DNA of 64,000 nt from Peribacillus sp044761665 (GTDB lineage Bacteria; Bacillota; Bacilli; Bacillales; DSM-1321): NCBI RefSeq assembly GCF_044761665.1, contig NZ_JBIWCW010000008.1:62001-126000 (forward strand). Direction: 5' to 3'. The stretch's first letter is position 1. Each line of letters begins with the position of its first letter. The notes beneath the pieces are model-generated. The model had not been told where the DNA came from and did no database searches. It saw nothing but the letters and a program-made list of their open reading frames with translations. This document shows, piece by piece, positions 50,443-60,815 of this stretch. The translations under genes were made by a program, and so were the position numbers.

Positions 50443-51219
50443 ATGGAGGAAATATTCCCTTACTTTCCTGCATTTCTATTAATGGTAGTTAGAGTCACGA
50501 CCTTTTTCGTAGCCATGCCAATTTTTTCATATCGGTCTATTCCAATACAGCATAGAGTCGGGTTGGGAGTTTTCCTGGCTTGGATCATGTACTATACCAT
50601 CGATGCACCGGTACTGGCTTTGGATGTCACTTTTTATTTATTGATCATAAAAGAAGCGCTCGTAGGCCTCTTCATCGGGTTTGCTGCTTATATGATATTA
50701 TCCGCGGTCCAGATTGCCGGTGGGTTAATCGATTTTCAACTGGGGTTTTCGATAGCGAATGTTATTGATCCTCAAACAGGAGCTCAAAGTCCCTTGATGG
50801 GACAATATTTATATACGATTGCCTTATTGTTTCTTCTAAGTACAGATGGTCATCATTTACTGTTGGATGGGATCTTTTATAGCTATCAATTCATCCCGAT
50901 CGATCAGTTATTCGTGCCATTCGGCGATCAGTCAATAATAGAGTACTTGGCCAAAGCATTTAGTAAAGCATTTATGATTGCTTTTCAGATGGCCATCCCG
51001 GTAGTGGGAAGCATATTCTTAGTGGACGTCACGCTTGGCATCCTAGCAAGGACGGTTCCACAACTAAACGTATTTGTTGTCGGTATACCTGTGAAAATCA
51101 TCGTAGGTTTATCCATTGTAATCATTGTCATGGGAATGATGATGACGGTCGTGACACAACTATTTAATTTCATTCTCCTGACGATGCGTCAGTTAATGCA
51201 ACTGATCGGGGGCATATGA
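50443..51219 (+). CDS. fliR: FliR, flagellar export gate protein
   Basis: 258 aa, with about six membrane helices and family motifs 'FPAFLLMVVRVTTFFVAMPIFSYRSIPIQHRVGL' and 'GGLIDFQLGFSIANVIDPQTGAQSPLMGQYLYTIALLFLLSTDGHHLLL'. It overlaps flhB by four bases (ATGA). Together with FliP5Q4 it makes the helical gate. Confidence 0.98.
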   Translation: MEEIFPYFPAFLLMVVRVTTFFVAMPIFSYRSIPIQHRVGLGVFLAWIMYYTIDAPVLALDVTFYLLIIKEALVGLFIGFAAYMILSAVQIAGGLIDFQLGFSIANVIDPQTGAQSPLMGQYLYTIALLFLLSTDGHHLLLDGIFYSYQFIPIDQLFVPFGDQSIIEYLAKAFSKAFMIAFQMAIPVVGSIFLVDVTLGILARTVPQLNVFVVGIPVKIIVGLSIVIIVMGMMMTVVTQLFNFILLTMRQLMQLIGGI

Positions 51220-52304
51220 CAATGGAAAGAGTACAGCTGGATTTACAGTTTTTCGCCGGTGAAAAAACCGAAAAGGCAACCCCGAAAAAACGTCAGGATT
51301 CAAAGAAAAAGGGACAGGTTGCCAAAAGTCAGGATGTTAATACATCGGTTAACCTAATTACCGTATTTTCGGTTCTGCTAATGATGGGACCGTTCATGTA
51401 CAATCACTTGTTTGCCCTTATGAAGAAATACCTACAGGATTTCACCGTTAGCGACTTTAGTGAAGAAAGCATGCAAGTTATCTTGATTGAAATCCTTATG
51501 GAGATGGGACTTGTTTTAGGTCCTGTTTTTGTGGCAGCGGTGGTAGCTGGGGTGTTGGCCAATGTAATGCAAATCGGTTTTATGTTTTCAACGGAATCGA
51601 TTCAGTTTAAGCTTGAAAAATTGGATCCCATTAAAGGATTTAAACGAATTTTTTCAATGAGGGCCATTGTTGAATTATTGAAATCCATTCTTAAGATATC
51701 ATTTGTTGGTTTTGTTGCTTTTTATGTACTCTGGAACCGTATGGAAGAGATTATGATTTTATCACAGATATCTGTGGCAGATGCAATGGCAACATTGGCG
51801 GACATTACAATTAAAGTAGGGTATTATGCTGCCGTGGCTTTATTGTTCATTGCACTATTGGACTATATGTATCAAAAATATGACTTTGAAAAAAATATCC
51901 GGATGTCAAAGCAGGATATTAAGGATGAATATAAAAATTCTGAAGGCGATCCGCTCATTAAATCAAAGATTAAGCAAAAGCAACGCCAGATGGCGGCTCA
52001 GAGGATGATGCAGGAAGTGCCGAATGCGGACGTCGTCATTACAAACCCGACGCATTTTGCCATTGCTTTAAAATATGATGAAAGCAAAGCGGAAGCTCCT
52101 TTTGTCGTGGCAAAGGGTGTAGACTTCGTTGCTCAGAAGATTAAATATATCGCAAAAGAAAATGACGTAGTCATGGTGGAAAACCGACCTTTAGCAAGAT
52201 CATTATATGATCAAGCCGACGTGGGGCAAGCGATACCGGAAGAGTTTTTTAAGGCGGTCGCTGAAATACTCGCCTTTGTTTATAAAACGAAAGGCAAGCT
52301 TTAA
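51216..52304 (+). CDS. flhB: FlhB, export substrate-specificity switch protein
   Basis: 362 aa. ATG at 51216 overlaps fliR; a second ATG at 51222 is possible. Four helices follow 'GEKTEKATPKKRQDSKKKGQVAKSQDV'. The cytoplasmic domain has the autocleavage motif N-P-T-H at 277-280, then FAIALKYDESKAEAPFVVAKG and 'ENRPLARSLYDQADVGQAIPEEFFKAVAEILAFVYK'. FliK triggers its switch from hook to filament export. Its C-terminal domain has a stand-alone homologue in ylqH. Confidence 0.98.
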   Translation: MTMERVQLDLQFFAGEKTEKATPKKRQDSKKKGQVAKSQDVNTSVNLITVFSVLLMMGPFMYNHLFALMKKYLQDFTVSDFSEESMQVILIEILMEMGLVLGPVFVAAVVAGVLANVMQIGFMFSTESIQFKLEKLDPIKGFKRIFSMRAIVELLKSILKISFVGFVAFYVLWNRMEEIMILSQISVADAMATLADITIKVGYYAAVALLFIALLDYMYQKYDFEKNIRMSKQDIKDEYKNSEGDPLIKSKIKQKQRQMAAQRMMQEVPNADVVITNPTHFAIALKYDESKAEAPFVVAKGVDFVAQKIKYIAKENDVVMVENRPLARSLYDQADVGQAIPEEFFKAVAEILAFVYKTKGKL

Positions 52305-52341
52305 AAGGTAGATTGTTACCTGTTAGTTAGGAGAGAAGGAC

Positions 52342-54378
52342 ATGCGAGCAAGAGATTTAGTTGTCATATCAAGTGTCATCATGATTGTCGCCATGCTGGT
52401 CATTCCGTTACCAACTTGGTTGTTAAGTATTTTACTTCTTTTGAATATATCTCTTGCGCTGTTAGTTCTATTGACTACGATGAATATGAAAGAGCCACTT
52501 GAGTTTTCTATCTTTCCGTCACTGCTCTTATTATTAACATTATTCAGGCTCGGATTGAATGTGTCCACAACGCGTGCCATTCTGACATATGGCGATGCTG
52601 GCGGTGTAGTTGAAACCTTTGGCTCTTTTGTGGTCGGAGGGAATGTGCTTGTAGGGTTAGTGGTATTTATAATCTTGGTCATCATCAACTTCATTGTCAT
52701 CACGAAAGGTTCCGAAAGGGTATCAGAAGTAGCGGCAAGGTTTACGCTGGATGCCATGCCTGGAAAACAGATGGCAATTGATGCTGATTTGAATGCTGGG
52801 ATGATTTCGGAAGGTGAAGCACGTACAAGACGTGAAAAGATCAGCAACGAGGCCGATTTTTATGGATCCATGGACGGAGCGAGCAAGTTTGTAAAAGGTG
52901 ATGCCATCGCCGGAATCATCATCGTCATCATCAACTTGATTTTTGGGATGATTATCGGTGTCATGCAACTGGACATGAGCTTTGGTGAGTCAGCCATCCA
53001 TTTCTCCATGTTATCTGTGGGTGATGGGATTGTCAGTCAAGTTCCGGCGTTACTGATTTCAACTGCAACTGGGATTGTCGTGACACGTGCTGCCTCGAAC
53101 GGTAATTTAGGGGCGGACATCGTTGAGCAGTTATTCCAATTTCCTAAAATGCTGTATTTGACCGCAGCTACGATTTTCCTATTGGGATTATTCACCCCGA
53201 TTTCGGATGTATTCACGATGCCGATTGCAGCTTTATTGGTCGTGGGAGGGTATGTCATTTCCAAAACTCCACAGCCTGATGAAAATGAGATTCAGGAAAT
53301 GGAAGAAGTATTGGAAACGGACGAAATGAAAAGCCCTGAGAGCGTCGTGAACCTTTTGAGTGTCGACCCTATTGAATTTGAATTTGGCTACGGACTTATC
53401 CCTCTGGCCGATACGAATCAGGGAGGAGACCTTCTCGATCGGGTGGTCATGATCCGGAGGCAGCTGGCGATTGAAATGGGGCTAATCATCCCGGTCGTCA
53501 GGATTCGGGATAATATCCAGTTGAATCCCAATGAGTATCGTTTGAAAATCAAGGGTAATGAAATTGCTCATGGAGAATTGCTTCTGAACCACTATTTAGC
53601 CATGAGTCCAGGCATAGAAGACGATACAATAGAAGGAATCGATACGGTTGAACCGTCATTCGGGCTACCGGCAAAATGGATTACGGAAGACATGAAAGAA
53701 CATGCTGAGATGATGGGCTATACCGTGGTCGATCCTCCGAGTGTGGTTTCCACGCATTTAACGGAAGTCATCAAAGCTAATGCTCATGAACTTTTGGGCA
53801 GGCAGGAGACGAAACAATTAATTGATCATCTTAGGGAAACGTCGCCAATCCTTGTCGAAGAGGTCACCCCGAATCCATTGTCGATAGGGGATGTCCAAAA
53901 GGTATTGGCAAAACTATTGAAAGAAAAAATTTCGATAAGGAACTTACCAATCATTTTTGAAACACTTGCTGATTACGGTAAGTTATCTACAGATACCGAT
54001 TTGCTCACTGAATACGTACGCCAGAATTTAGCGAGACAAATTACGAATTCCTTTATTTCAGGGGAAAATCGGATAAAAGTCATTACTCTATCTGGGAAAG
54101 TGGAGAAGGCGATTGCAGATGCGGTACAACAAACTGAACATGGTAACTTTTTGTCGCTCGATCCTACCGTATCACAATCGATACTGGAGGCAATCGCTGC
54201 TAAATTGGAAGAGCTGACGTTAATGGATCATCAACCGATCCTGCTTTGCTCCCCGGCTGTTCGGATGTACGCTCGGCAATTGACAGAACGTTATTTTCCT
54301 AATGTACCGATTCTTTCTTACAATGAACTTGAATCGAATATAGAAGTCCAAAGTGTTGGGGTGGTGAATATTGATTGA
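52342..54378 (+). CDS. flhA: FlhA, export gate protein
   Basis: 678 aa, after AGGAGAGAAGG. Eight N-terminal helices contain the FHIPEP family region 'EFSIFPSLLLLLTLFRLGLNVSTTRAIL' and 'VAARFTLDAMPGKQMAIDADLNAG', followed by the large cytoplasmic domain (about 320-678) that forms the nonameric ring for chaperone-substrate docking. Its stop overlaps the flhF start. Confidence 0.98.
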   Translation: MRARDLVVISSVIMIVAMLVIPLPTWLLSILLLLNISLALLVLLTTMNMKEPLEFSIFPSLLLLLTLFRLGLNVSTTRAILTYGDAGGVVETFGSFVVGGNVLVGLVVFIILVIINFIVITKGSERVSEVAARFTLDAMPGKQMAIDADLNAGMISEGEARTRREKISNEADFYGSMDGASKFVKGDAIAGIIIVIINLIFGMIIGVMQLDMSFGESAIHFSMLSVGDGIVSQVPALLISTATGIVVTRAASNGNLGADIVEQLFQFPKMLYLTAATIFLLGLFTPISDVFTMPIAALLVVGGYVISKTPQPDENEIQEMEEVLETDEMKSPESVVNLLSVDPIEFEFGYGLIPLADTNQGGDLLDRVVMIRRQLAIEMGLIIPVVRIRDNIQLNPNEYRLKIKGNEIAHGELLLNHYLAMSPGIEDDTIEGIDTVEPSFGLPAKWITEDMKEHAEMMGYTVVDPPSVVSTHLTEVIKANAHELLGRQETKQLIDHLRETSPILVEEVTPNPLSIGDVQKVLAKLLKEKISIRNLPIIFETLADYGKLSTDTDLLTEYVRQNLARQITNSFISGENRIKVITLSGKVEKAIADAVQQTEHGNFLSLDPTVSQSILEAIAAKLEELTLMDHQPILLCSPAVRMYARQLTERYFPNVPILSYNELESNIEVQSVGVVNID

Positions 54379-55547
54379 GGATAAAGAAATATATGGCGCC
54401 TTCCATGTCTGAGGCCATGAAGCAGATACGAGAAGAATTAGGCAGTGAAGCGGTTATCTTAAGTTCGAAAGCTGTATATACCGGTGGTTTTCTAGGATTG
54501 TTCAAGAAAAGGAATATTGAAGTCATGGCAGCCATCGATCCCGTTTCACAGCCTACTCAACCAGTAACTAAACAAAAAGAAAAGAAGTTACCTGCAAAAT
54601 CAATACTTGAGAACCCTGTCGCAGAAATCTGTGAACCGACGTTATCAAAACCAGCCAACGGGGCAGATGATGAACTCTTAAAAGAAATTGAAGGACTTAA
54701 AGGGATGATAAGAAATATACAAATCCCATCAAATACTCATTACCCGGAGAAATTACAACAGGTTTATGAGTATCTCATCGACCAGGAAGTGGATGCTGTA
54801 ATCCGCTCGCAAATCATGACTGAGTTGCTTGATAAATGGTTTTCCTCTAAAGAGGAATCAACTGAGGAAGAGATTAGAAGCTGGTTAGAAGCGTCTTTGC
54901 GTAAACTAGTAGAGCAGGTGCCAAACGGCCAACCAGGTTTGCAAAAGAAATATATTAATATTGTTGGACCTACAGGCGTAGGTAAGACAACAACCTTAGC
55001 CAAAGTAGCAGCAGAGACCATGCTGAAGCATGGGAAGAAAGTGGCCTTCATTACAACTGACACGTATAGGATTGCTGCCATCGATCAATTGAAGACATAT
55101 GCAAAGATTTTAAACGTTCCAATCGAGGTGGCTTACAACCTGGAAGACTTCAAACGGGCGACAGAACGCTTTTCTCATTATGATTATGTGTTTATAGATA
55201 CTGCTGGGAGGAACTTCCGCAATCCACAGTATGTTAAAGACCTCGGGGAGATCATCCACTTCACGGACGAAATGGAAACGTATTTGGTACTGTCGTTGAC
55301 CTCGAAGCAAAGGGATATGGACGATATTTATCGGCAATTTACTACCATTCCCATTAAGCAGGTCATTTTTACGAAAGCGGACGAAACATCTACTTTTGGT
55401 TCTATCTTTAATTTTATACACGCTCATAAATTGGGAGCCGCTTATATTACAAATGGACAAAATGTTCCGGATGATATTGAAAAAGCGACACCGTCCAATT
55501 TAATGAAGATGGTTTTTGGAGCTAAAGATTATGAAAGATCAAGCTGA
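54375..55547 (+). CDS. flhF: FlhF, SRP-type GTPase for flagellar placement
   Basis: 390 aa with a TTG start overlapping the flhA stop. A variable N-terminal B domain ('MRIKKYMAPSMSEAMKQIREELGSEAVILSSK') is followed by an N-domain and the SRP G domain: 'NIVGPTGVGKTTTLAKVAAE', 'FITTDTYRIAAIDQLKTYAKIL', 'FIDTAGRNFRN', 'FTKADET'. It controls flagellar number and position with FlhG. It is the third SRP-GTPase-type protein in the window, with FtsY and Ffh. Confidence 0.97.
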   Translation: MRIKKYMAPSMSEAMKQIREELGSEAVILSSKAVYTGGFLGLFKKRNIEVMAAIDPVSQPTQPVTKQKEKKLPAKSILENPVAEICEPTLSKPANGADDELLKEIEGLKGMIRNIQIPSNTHYPEKLQQVYEYLIDQEVDAVIRSQIMTELLDKWFSSKEESTEEEIRSWLEASLRKLVEQVPNGQPGLQKKYINIVGPTGVGKTTTLAKVAAETMLKHGKKVAFITTDTYRIAAIDQLKTYAKILNVPIEVAYNLEDFKRATERFSHYDYVFIDTAGRNFRNPQYVKDLGEIIHFTDEMETYLVLSLTSKQRDMDDIYRQFTTIPIKQVIFTKADETSTFGSIFNFIHAHKLGAAYITNGQNVPDDIEKATPSNLMKMVFGAKDYERSS

Positions 55548-56397
55548 AAACCTGAGAAGGAGACTCGAAATGCAAAAAAGAAATTCAATGGCCAAGACAC
55601 TTGCCATATTGAGTGGGAAGGGTGGGGTTGGTAAATCCAACTTTTCTTTGAACTTTGCAATCTCCTTATCGAAACGTGGAAAGAGAGTCTTGTTGTTTGA
55701 TATGGATATCGGAATGGGGAATATAGATATTTTGATCGGGCAGCATTCTCCTTACAGCATTGTTGATTTTTTTGAAAATGGCCTAAGCTTGAAAGATATC
55801 ATGACCCCAGGCCCGGAACGACTTTCTATCATTTCAGGTGGCACTGGGCTCACTAATCTCTTTTCTCTAGATGAAGATAAATTTGCACGTTTTAATGAAG
55901 AATTCGGTTTGCTGATTGAGACCTATGATTATATATTTTTCGATATGGGGGCTGGTATCACACAGGACTCGGTGAAATTCCTTTTATGTGTCGATGAATT
56001 AATTATCATCACAACCCCAGAACCGACTTCCATCATGGATGCCTATTCCACGATGAAATACATTCGTTCTGTAAATAATGAGATTCCATTTTTTCTCGTA
56101 TGCAATAGAGTGTTCACAAATAAGGAAGGCAAAGAAACGGTAGATAGGCTTCAAAATGCTCTACGGAAATTCTTGGGCACTGAGATGGTTACACTTGGTT
56201 ATCTACCAGATGATCGATCGGTATCCAAAGCGGTTTCAAGGCAAATTCCTTTTATCCTTTCTTATCCGGAAGCTGATGTTTCTAAGTCACTATCCGAGAT
56301 TACATCTAGATATGTAAATCATTCATTCGGCGAAGAAAAGATTATACAAAAAAGCAATTTCCTACAAAATATGAAGCGATATTTTCTTGGAAAGTAG
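55531..56397 (+). CDS. flhG: FlhG (YlxH), MinD-like ATPase
   Basis: 288 aa from the ATG at 55531 (GGAG at 55518-55521), overlapping the end of flhF by 17 bases. The N-terminal 'LRRRLEMQ' segment has the FlhF-activating helix character. The deviant Walker A is 'SGKGGVGKSN', and 'LLFDMDIGMGNIDILIGQ' and 'YIFFDMGAG' follow. A C-terminal amphipathic stretch ends the protein. It regulates flagellar number and C-ring assembly. Confidence 0.96.
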   Translation: MKDQAENLRRRLEMQKRNSMAKTLAILSGKGGVGKSNFSLNFAISLSKRGKRVLLFDMDIGMGNIDILIGQHSPYSIVDFFENGLSLKDIMTPGPERLSIISGGTGLTNLFSLDEDKFARFNEEFGLLIETYDYIFFDMGAGITQDSVKFLLCVDELIIITTPEPTSIMDAYSTMKYIRSVNNEIPFFLVCNRVFTNKEGKETVDRLQNALRKFLGTEMVTLGYLPDDRSVSKAVSRQIPFILSYPEADVSKSLSEITSRYVNHSFGEEKIIQKSNFLQNMKRYFLGK

Positions 56398-56407
56398 GTT
56401 TCCTGAT

Positions 56408-57505
56408 ATGGACAAAGTTAAAGTGCTGATAGTGGACGATTCCGCATTCATGAGGAAGCTGATTTCAGAACTTTTAGCAGAGGATCACAGGATTGAAATC
56501 ATTGGGACGGCTAGAAATGGTAAAGATGCATTAATGAAAATAAAATCATTAAAACCTGATGTTGTCACCTTGGATGTGGAAATGCCGGTTATGGACGGAT
56601 TGGAAGCATTGAATCGAATTATGGAAGAATGGCCGACTGCGGTGGTCATGCTATCAAGCACGACGAAGAAAGGGACGGAAAATACATGTATTGCCATGCA
56701 TAACGGTGCAGTTGATTTTATAGCTAAACCTTCAGGCGCTATTTCGTTGGATATGCATAAAATCAAGGAAGAGCTGTGTGAGAAAGTTATGGCAGCCAGC
56801 TTTGCAAATGTTCACAAACTACAAAAAAATGCTAGAAATGTTGAAAGAAGTCCTTCAGAATGGAAAAAATATAGTAAAATAGAATCAAAAGAAAATATTA
56901 ATGTAGATAAAAACATAAATAACTGGTTCTATGGGAATAAAAAGATTGTAGTTATTGGTACATCGACAGGGGGACCAAGAGCTTTGCAGACGGTATTGAC
57001 AGGTCTCCCTGGAAATCTTGATGCCCCTATCCTGATTGTCCAGCATATGCCACCCAGCTTTACGAAGTCTTTAGCAGACAGGCTCAATTCATTATGCAGG
57101 ATTCATGTAAAGGAAGCGGAAGATGGGGAATTGATTCAAAAAGGGGTAGCATATATCGCTCCTGGAGGATATCATTTCAAAGTTAAAAAAGTCGGGCTGA
57201 GCCTTGCGGTAGAATTGGACCAATCCGAGCTCAGAAATGGACACCGGCCATCGGTGGATGTGCTGTTTGAATCAGTGAGTCTAATTTCGGATGTAGCAAA
57301 AATAGCAGTTGTCATGACCGGAATGGGTATGGATGGTTCAAGTGGACTCGCTAAATTGAAAGCGAATGGTCCCCTGAAGGCAATAGCTGAGTCACAGGAG
57401 ACATCCATTGTTTTTGGTATGCCGAAAGCGGCAATCGCTACCAATTTAATAGATAGTATAGAGGATGTAGATAAAATAGCTAAAGCAATTATCGGCTATT
57501 GCTAA
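56408..57505 (+). CDS. cheB: CheB, receptor methylesterase
   Basis: 365 aa from the ATG at 56408, with AAAGTAGG upstream. A receiver domain with phospho-acceptor Asp56 ('VVTLDVEMPVMDG') is joined by a linker of about 60 residues to the esterase, whose catalytic residues are visible as Ser186 (GTSTGGPRAL), His213 (QHMPPSF) and Asp309 (MTGMGMDG). It removes methyl groups from chemoreceptors. No cheR was found in this window. Confidence 0.97.
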   Translation: MDKVKVLIVDDSAFMRKLISELLAEDHRIEIIGTARNGKDALMKIKSLKPDVVTLDVEMPVMDGLEALNRIMEEWPTAVVMLSSTTKKGTENTCIAMHNGAVDFIAKPSGAISLDMHKIKEELCEKVMAASFANVHKLQKNARNVERSPSEWKKYSKIESKENINVDKNINNWFYGNKKIVVIGTSTGGPRALQTVLTGLPGNLDAPILIVQHMPPSFTKSLADRLNSLCRIHVKEAEDGELIQKGVAYIAPGGYHFKVKKVGLSLAVELDQSELRNGHRPSVDVLFESVSLISDVAKIAVVMTGMGMDGSSGLAKLKANGPLKAIAESQETSIVFGMPKAAIATNLIDSIEDVDKIAKAIIGYC

Positions 57506-57525
57506 CATATGGAGGTGGAGATCGT

Positions 57526-59568
57526 ATGGATATGAATCAGTATTTAGAAGTATTTATTGAAGAAAGTAAAGAGCATCTTCAAACGTGTAGTGAACAGCTG
57601 TTGGTACTCGAGAAAAACCCGAATGATCTTTCGATAGTTAATGAGATTTTTCGCTCCGCCCATACTTTAAAAGGAATGTCGGCGACGATGGGATATGAGG
57701 ATTTAGCGAATTTGACTCATAAGATGGAAAACGTTTTGGATGCGATACGAAATAGTAAAATCATCCTTACACCTGAATTGTTTGACGTAATATTTTTAGC
57801 GGTGGATGACCTAGAAGCCATTGTCATGTCGATTGCTGAAGGTGGAGATGGAAAACGTGATGTGACGAACGTGGTACAAAAACTGCAACGAATCGAAAAA
57901 GGTGAATCATTGGACAATCCTGCAGTCAGTGAAACTGCCGCTGCTTCCTCTACCATTGAAAAAACAGAAGAATCGACGATGGGTGAATATGATGAATTTG
58001 AGATGACCGTGCTACAACAATCCAAGGAACAAGGATTCAAAAGCTACGAAATTTCAATCAGCTTGCGTGATGATTGTCTTTTGAAAGCCGCTAGAGTTTT
58101 TATGGTGTTTGAGGTTCTTGAAAAGTCAGGTGAGGTAATAAAATCGAATCCACCAGCTGAACTTTTGGAGGAAGAACAGTTTGACCAGCGGTTTACCGTT
58201 ACATTGGTAACAAATGAATCGATTGAAGAGACCAAGAAAAAAATCATGAAGGTTTCAGAAGTGGATGTCGTTGAAATAACAGCCCTTAACCTTGATGAAC
58301 TCCGTCATGCCGCAAATGTTAAAGAAGAAAAAAAGGCCGCCGATAAAAAGCCAAAGGAAGGTACGGATACTCCACCTTCAACTGAAATTAAAGAAGAAAA
58401 AAAACCGGTCAAGCATGCCCCAAGTAAGACCATCCGGGTAAATATCGAGCGGCTTGATATTTTAATGAACTTATTTGAAGAACTTGTTATCGATAGAGGC
58501 AGACTCGATCAAATATCGAGTGAGTTGGATAACCAGGAACTGCATGAAACAGTGGAAAGAATGTCTCGTGTAACAAGTGATTTGCAGACGATTGTGTTGA
58601 ACATGCGCATGGTTCCTGTGGAAACAGTATTCAATCGTTTCCCTAAAATGGTACGCCAACTAGCCAGGGACTTGAATAAGAAGGTGGATTTAGAAATTAT
58701 CGGTGCTGAAACGGAATTGGACCGTACGGTTATTGATGAAATCGGTGATCCCCTTGTCCATTTATTAAGAAATGCGATGGATCATGGAGTCGAGACACCT
58801 GAAGTACGTCGGGCGAAGGGGAAAAAAGAAGAAGGAAAGATTCTTTTAAAGGCCTATCACAGTGGCAACCATGTGTTTATTGAGATCGAAGATGATGGAG
58901 CCGGTATTAATAAAGAACGGGTCTTAAACAAAGCCCTTTCCAATGGAATTCTAACAAAGGAAACGGCTGTAACATTAACGGATAAGCAAATTTACGAATT
59001 GATTTTCGCTTCAGGCTTCTCAACAGCGGATACCATCTCGGATGTATCTGGTCGTGGTGTAGGGTTGGATGTGGTGAAGAACACGATTGAATCATTGGGT
59101 GGGTCGGTAACGATCGATTCCAAGGAAAATGAAGGATCCATATTCCTCATTCAGCTTCCGTTGACGCTATCTATCATTTCCGTCATGCTAGTTGAAATTC
59201 AACAAGAAAAATATGCAATCCCTCTTTCTTCTATTATAGAAACGGCCATTATAAAAAAAGAAGATATCATGAATGCCCATAATCAACAAGTGATCGACTT
59301 TAGGGGGAAAGTGCTGCCACTTCTGTTCTTGAAAGATATTTTTGAAGTACCTGTACAAAGTGAAGAAGAAGAGTTTCTGTCAATCGTCATAGTCAGGAAA
59401 GGCGATAAAATGGCCGGACTTGTAGTTGATTCCTTCATTGGACAACTTGAAATCGTATTAAAGTCACTAGGTAATTATTTATCTACTGCTTTTGCCATTT
59501 CTGGAGCGACCATTTTGGGTGATGGCCAAGTAGCCTTAATTGTTGATTGCAATGCATTGATTCACTGA
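57526..59568 (+). CDS. cheA: CheA, chemotaxis histidine kinase
   Basis: 680 aa from the ATG at 57526, after GGAGGTGG. Domains in order: P1 Hpt with phospho-His46 in 'RSAHTLKGMSATMG'; P2 (about 175-265); P3 dimerisation ('IRVNIERLDILMNLFEELVIDRGRL'); P4 kinase with N box 'LVHLLRNAMDHGVE' and 'SGRGVGLDVV'; P5 CheW-like. It phosphorylates CheY and CheB. A 136-bp gap without features separates it from cheW. Confidence 0.98.
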   Translation: MDMNQYLEVFIEESKEHLQTCSEQLLVLEKNPNDLSIVNEIFRSAHTLKGMSATMGYEDLANLTHKMENVLDAIRNSKIILTPELFDVIFLAVDDLEAIVMSIAEGGDGKRDVTNVVQKLQRIEKGESLDNPAVSETAAASSTIEKTEESTMGEYDEFEMTVLQQSKEQGFKSYEISISLRDDCLLKAARVFMVFEVLEKSGEVIKSNPPAELLEEEQFDQRFTVTLVTNESIEETKKKIMKVSEVDVVEITALNLDELRHAANVKEEKKAADKKPKEGTDTPPSTEIKEEKKPVKHAPSKTIRVNIERLDILMNLFEELVIDRGRLDQISSELDNQELHETVERMSRVTSDLQTIVLNMRMVPVETVFNRFPKMVRQLARDLNKKVDLEIIGAETELDRTVIDEIGDPLVHLLRNAMDHGVETPEVRRAKGKKEEGKILLKAYHSGNHVFIEIEDDGAGINKERVLNKALSNGILTKETAVTLTDKQIYELIFASGFSTADTISDVSGRGVGLDVVKNTIESLGGSVTIDSKENEGSIFLIQLPLTLSIISVMLVEIQQEKYAIPLSSIIETAIIKKEDIMNAHNQQVIDFRGKVLPLLFLKDIFEVPVQSEEEEFLSIVIVRKGDKMAGLVVDSFIGQLEIVLKSLGNYLSTAFAISGATILGDGQVALIVDCNALIH

Positions 59569-59704
59569 CCAGTTTGAAATATAGATAATTACTACATTCC
59601 TTCCTACCATTATGGTTGCTTCATGGAAATTATTCTACCATCTGGGTAAGTTCTGATTGTGGAGCAGCAATGAGGTTGAGAGGTAAAAAGAGGAGGGTAA
59701 TTGA

Positions 59705-60175
59705 ATGTCGACAACAAGTCCTGTTCAAGATATAAAAGTAATTGTGTTCCAAATCAAAGACAAAGAATATGCCATTCCGGTGGAAAAAGTAAGTGGGATT
59801 GAAAAGCTTTTGCATATAACAAGAGTGCCTAAGGCCGTTCCATTTGTTAAAGGAGTGATCAATTTAAGGGGTGTGATTACACCTATTATTGATTTACGGA
59901 CCCGTTTTGGTTTTGAAGAGGTTGAATACAATGATTCCACAAGAATCATCATTGTCGTCCTTGATGACATGGAGGTGGGCTTAATTGTTGACTCCGCCAA
60001 TGATGTGCTTGATATTCCAGTGGAGAGCATCGAGCCCCAACCGGAAGTAGTCGGACACTTAGCTTCAGAATATATTAGCGGTGTCGCTAAAATTGAAAAA
60101 CGTTTGCTTGTATTAATTAATTTGGAGAAGGCCCTAAATCTCGAAGTAAATGAAATCGTGAGAAAAGAAGGATAA
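59705..60175 (+). CDS. cheW: CheW, chemoreceptor coupling protein
   Basis: 156 aa. ATG follows GAGGAGGGTAATTGA. It is one CheW SH3-like domain: 'VIVFQIKDKEYAIPVEKVSGIEKLLHITRVP', 'FVKGVINLRGVITPIIDLRTRFGF', and 'GLIVDSANDVLDIP'. It links receptors to CheA. It is followed by cheC after four bases. Confidence 0.97.
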   Translation: MSTTSPVQDIKVIVFQIKDKEYAIPVEKVSGIEKLLHITRVPKAVPFVKGVINLRGVITPIIDLRTRFGFEEVEYNDSTRIIIVVLDDMEVGLIVDSANDVLDIPVESIEPQPEVVGHLASEYISGVAKIEKRLLVLINLEKALNLEVNEIVRKEG

Positions 60176-60179
60176 ATTG

Positions 60180-60815
60180 ATGTCTTTTATTGATAAAATC
60201 AACCCCATCCATCTTGATATTTTAAAAGAAATAGGAAATATTGGGGCTGGACACGCGGCTACTGCTCTCTCTGCCATCCTTAATAGAAAAATAGATATGA
60301 ATGTTCCTGATGTCCGGGTAGTTTCCTTTGATGAAATGATGGAATTGGCAGGGGGACCAGAGCATGTTGTAGCGAGTGTCTTCTTGCGAATTGAAGGAGA
60401 TGCCACCGGAAGTATGATTTTTATCCTTTCCTTACCTGTGGCTGAGTACTTCATTCGACAGATGATAGGGGATGAAACCTTTTCCATAGATGCATCGCCC
60501 CATTCTGAATTGTCGCTTTCTTGCCTTCAGGAATTAGGGAATATCTTATCGGGATCCTATCTTTCTTCTTTGTCAGACTTTACCCGATTGAATTTATATC
60601 CTTCCGTACCATCATTGAACATCGATATGGTAGGAGCGACAATCAGTTATGGGTTACTGGAGTTATCTCAAGTAAGCGATTCAGCCATTGTAATCGATAC
60701 TGTCCTTGCACAGGGTGAAAGATTTGAATCTATCACAGGCCATTTCTTTTTCCTGCCTGATCCCGATTCCTTTGATACTATCTTTGCAGCTTTAGGAGTG
60801 ACAATAAATGGCTGA
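60180..60815 (+). CDS. cheC: CheC, CheY-P phosphatase
   Basis: 211 aa from the ATG at 60180; a TTG at 60177 is less likely. It has two ExxN phosphatase motifs: Glu17/Asn20 in 'LKEIGNIGAGHAATALS' and Glu118/Asn121 in 'LQELGNILSGSYLSSLS'. It dephosphorylates CheY-P and binds CheD, whose gene overlaps by eight bases. Both motifs intact implies an active enzyme. Confidence 0.96.
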   Translation: MSFIDKINPIHLDILKEIGNIGAGHAATALSAILNRKIDMNVPDVRVVSFDEMMELAGGPEHVVASVFLRIEGDATGSMIFILSLPVAEYFIRQMIGDETFSIDASPHSELSLSCLQELGNILSGSYLSSLSDFTRLNLYPSVPSLNIDMVGATISYGLLELSQVSDSAIVIDTVLAQGERFESITGHFFFLPDPDSFDTIFAALGVTING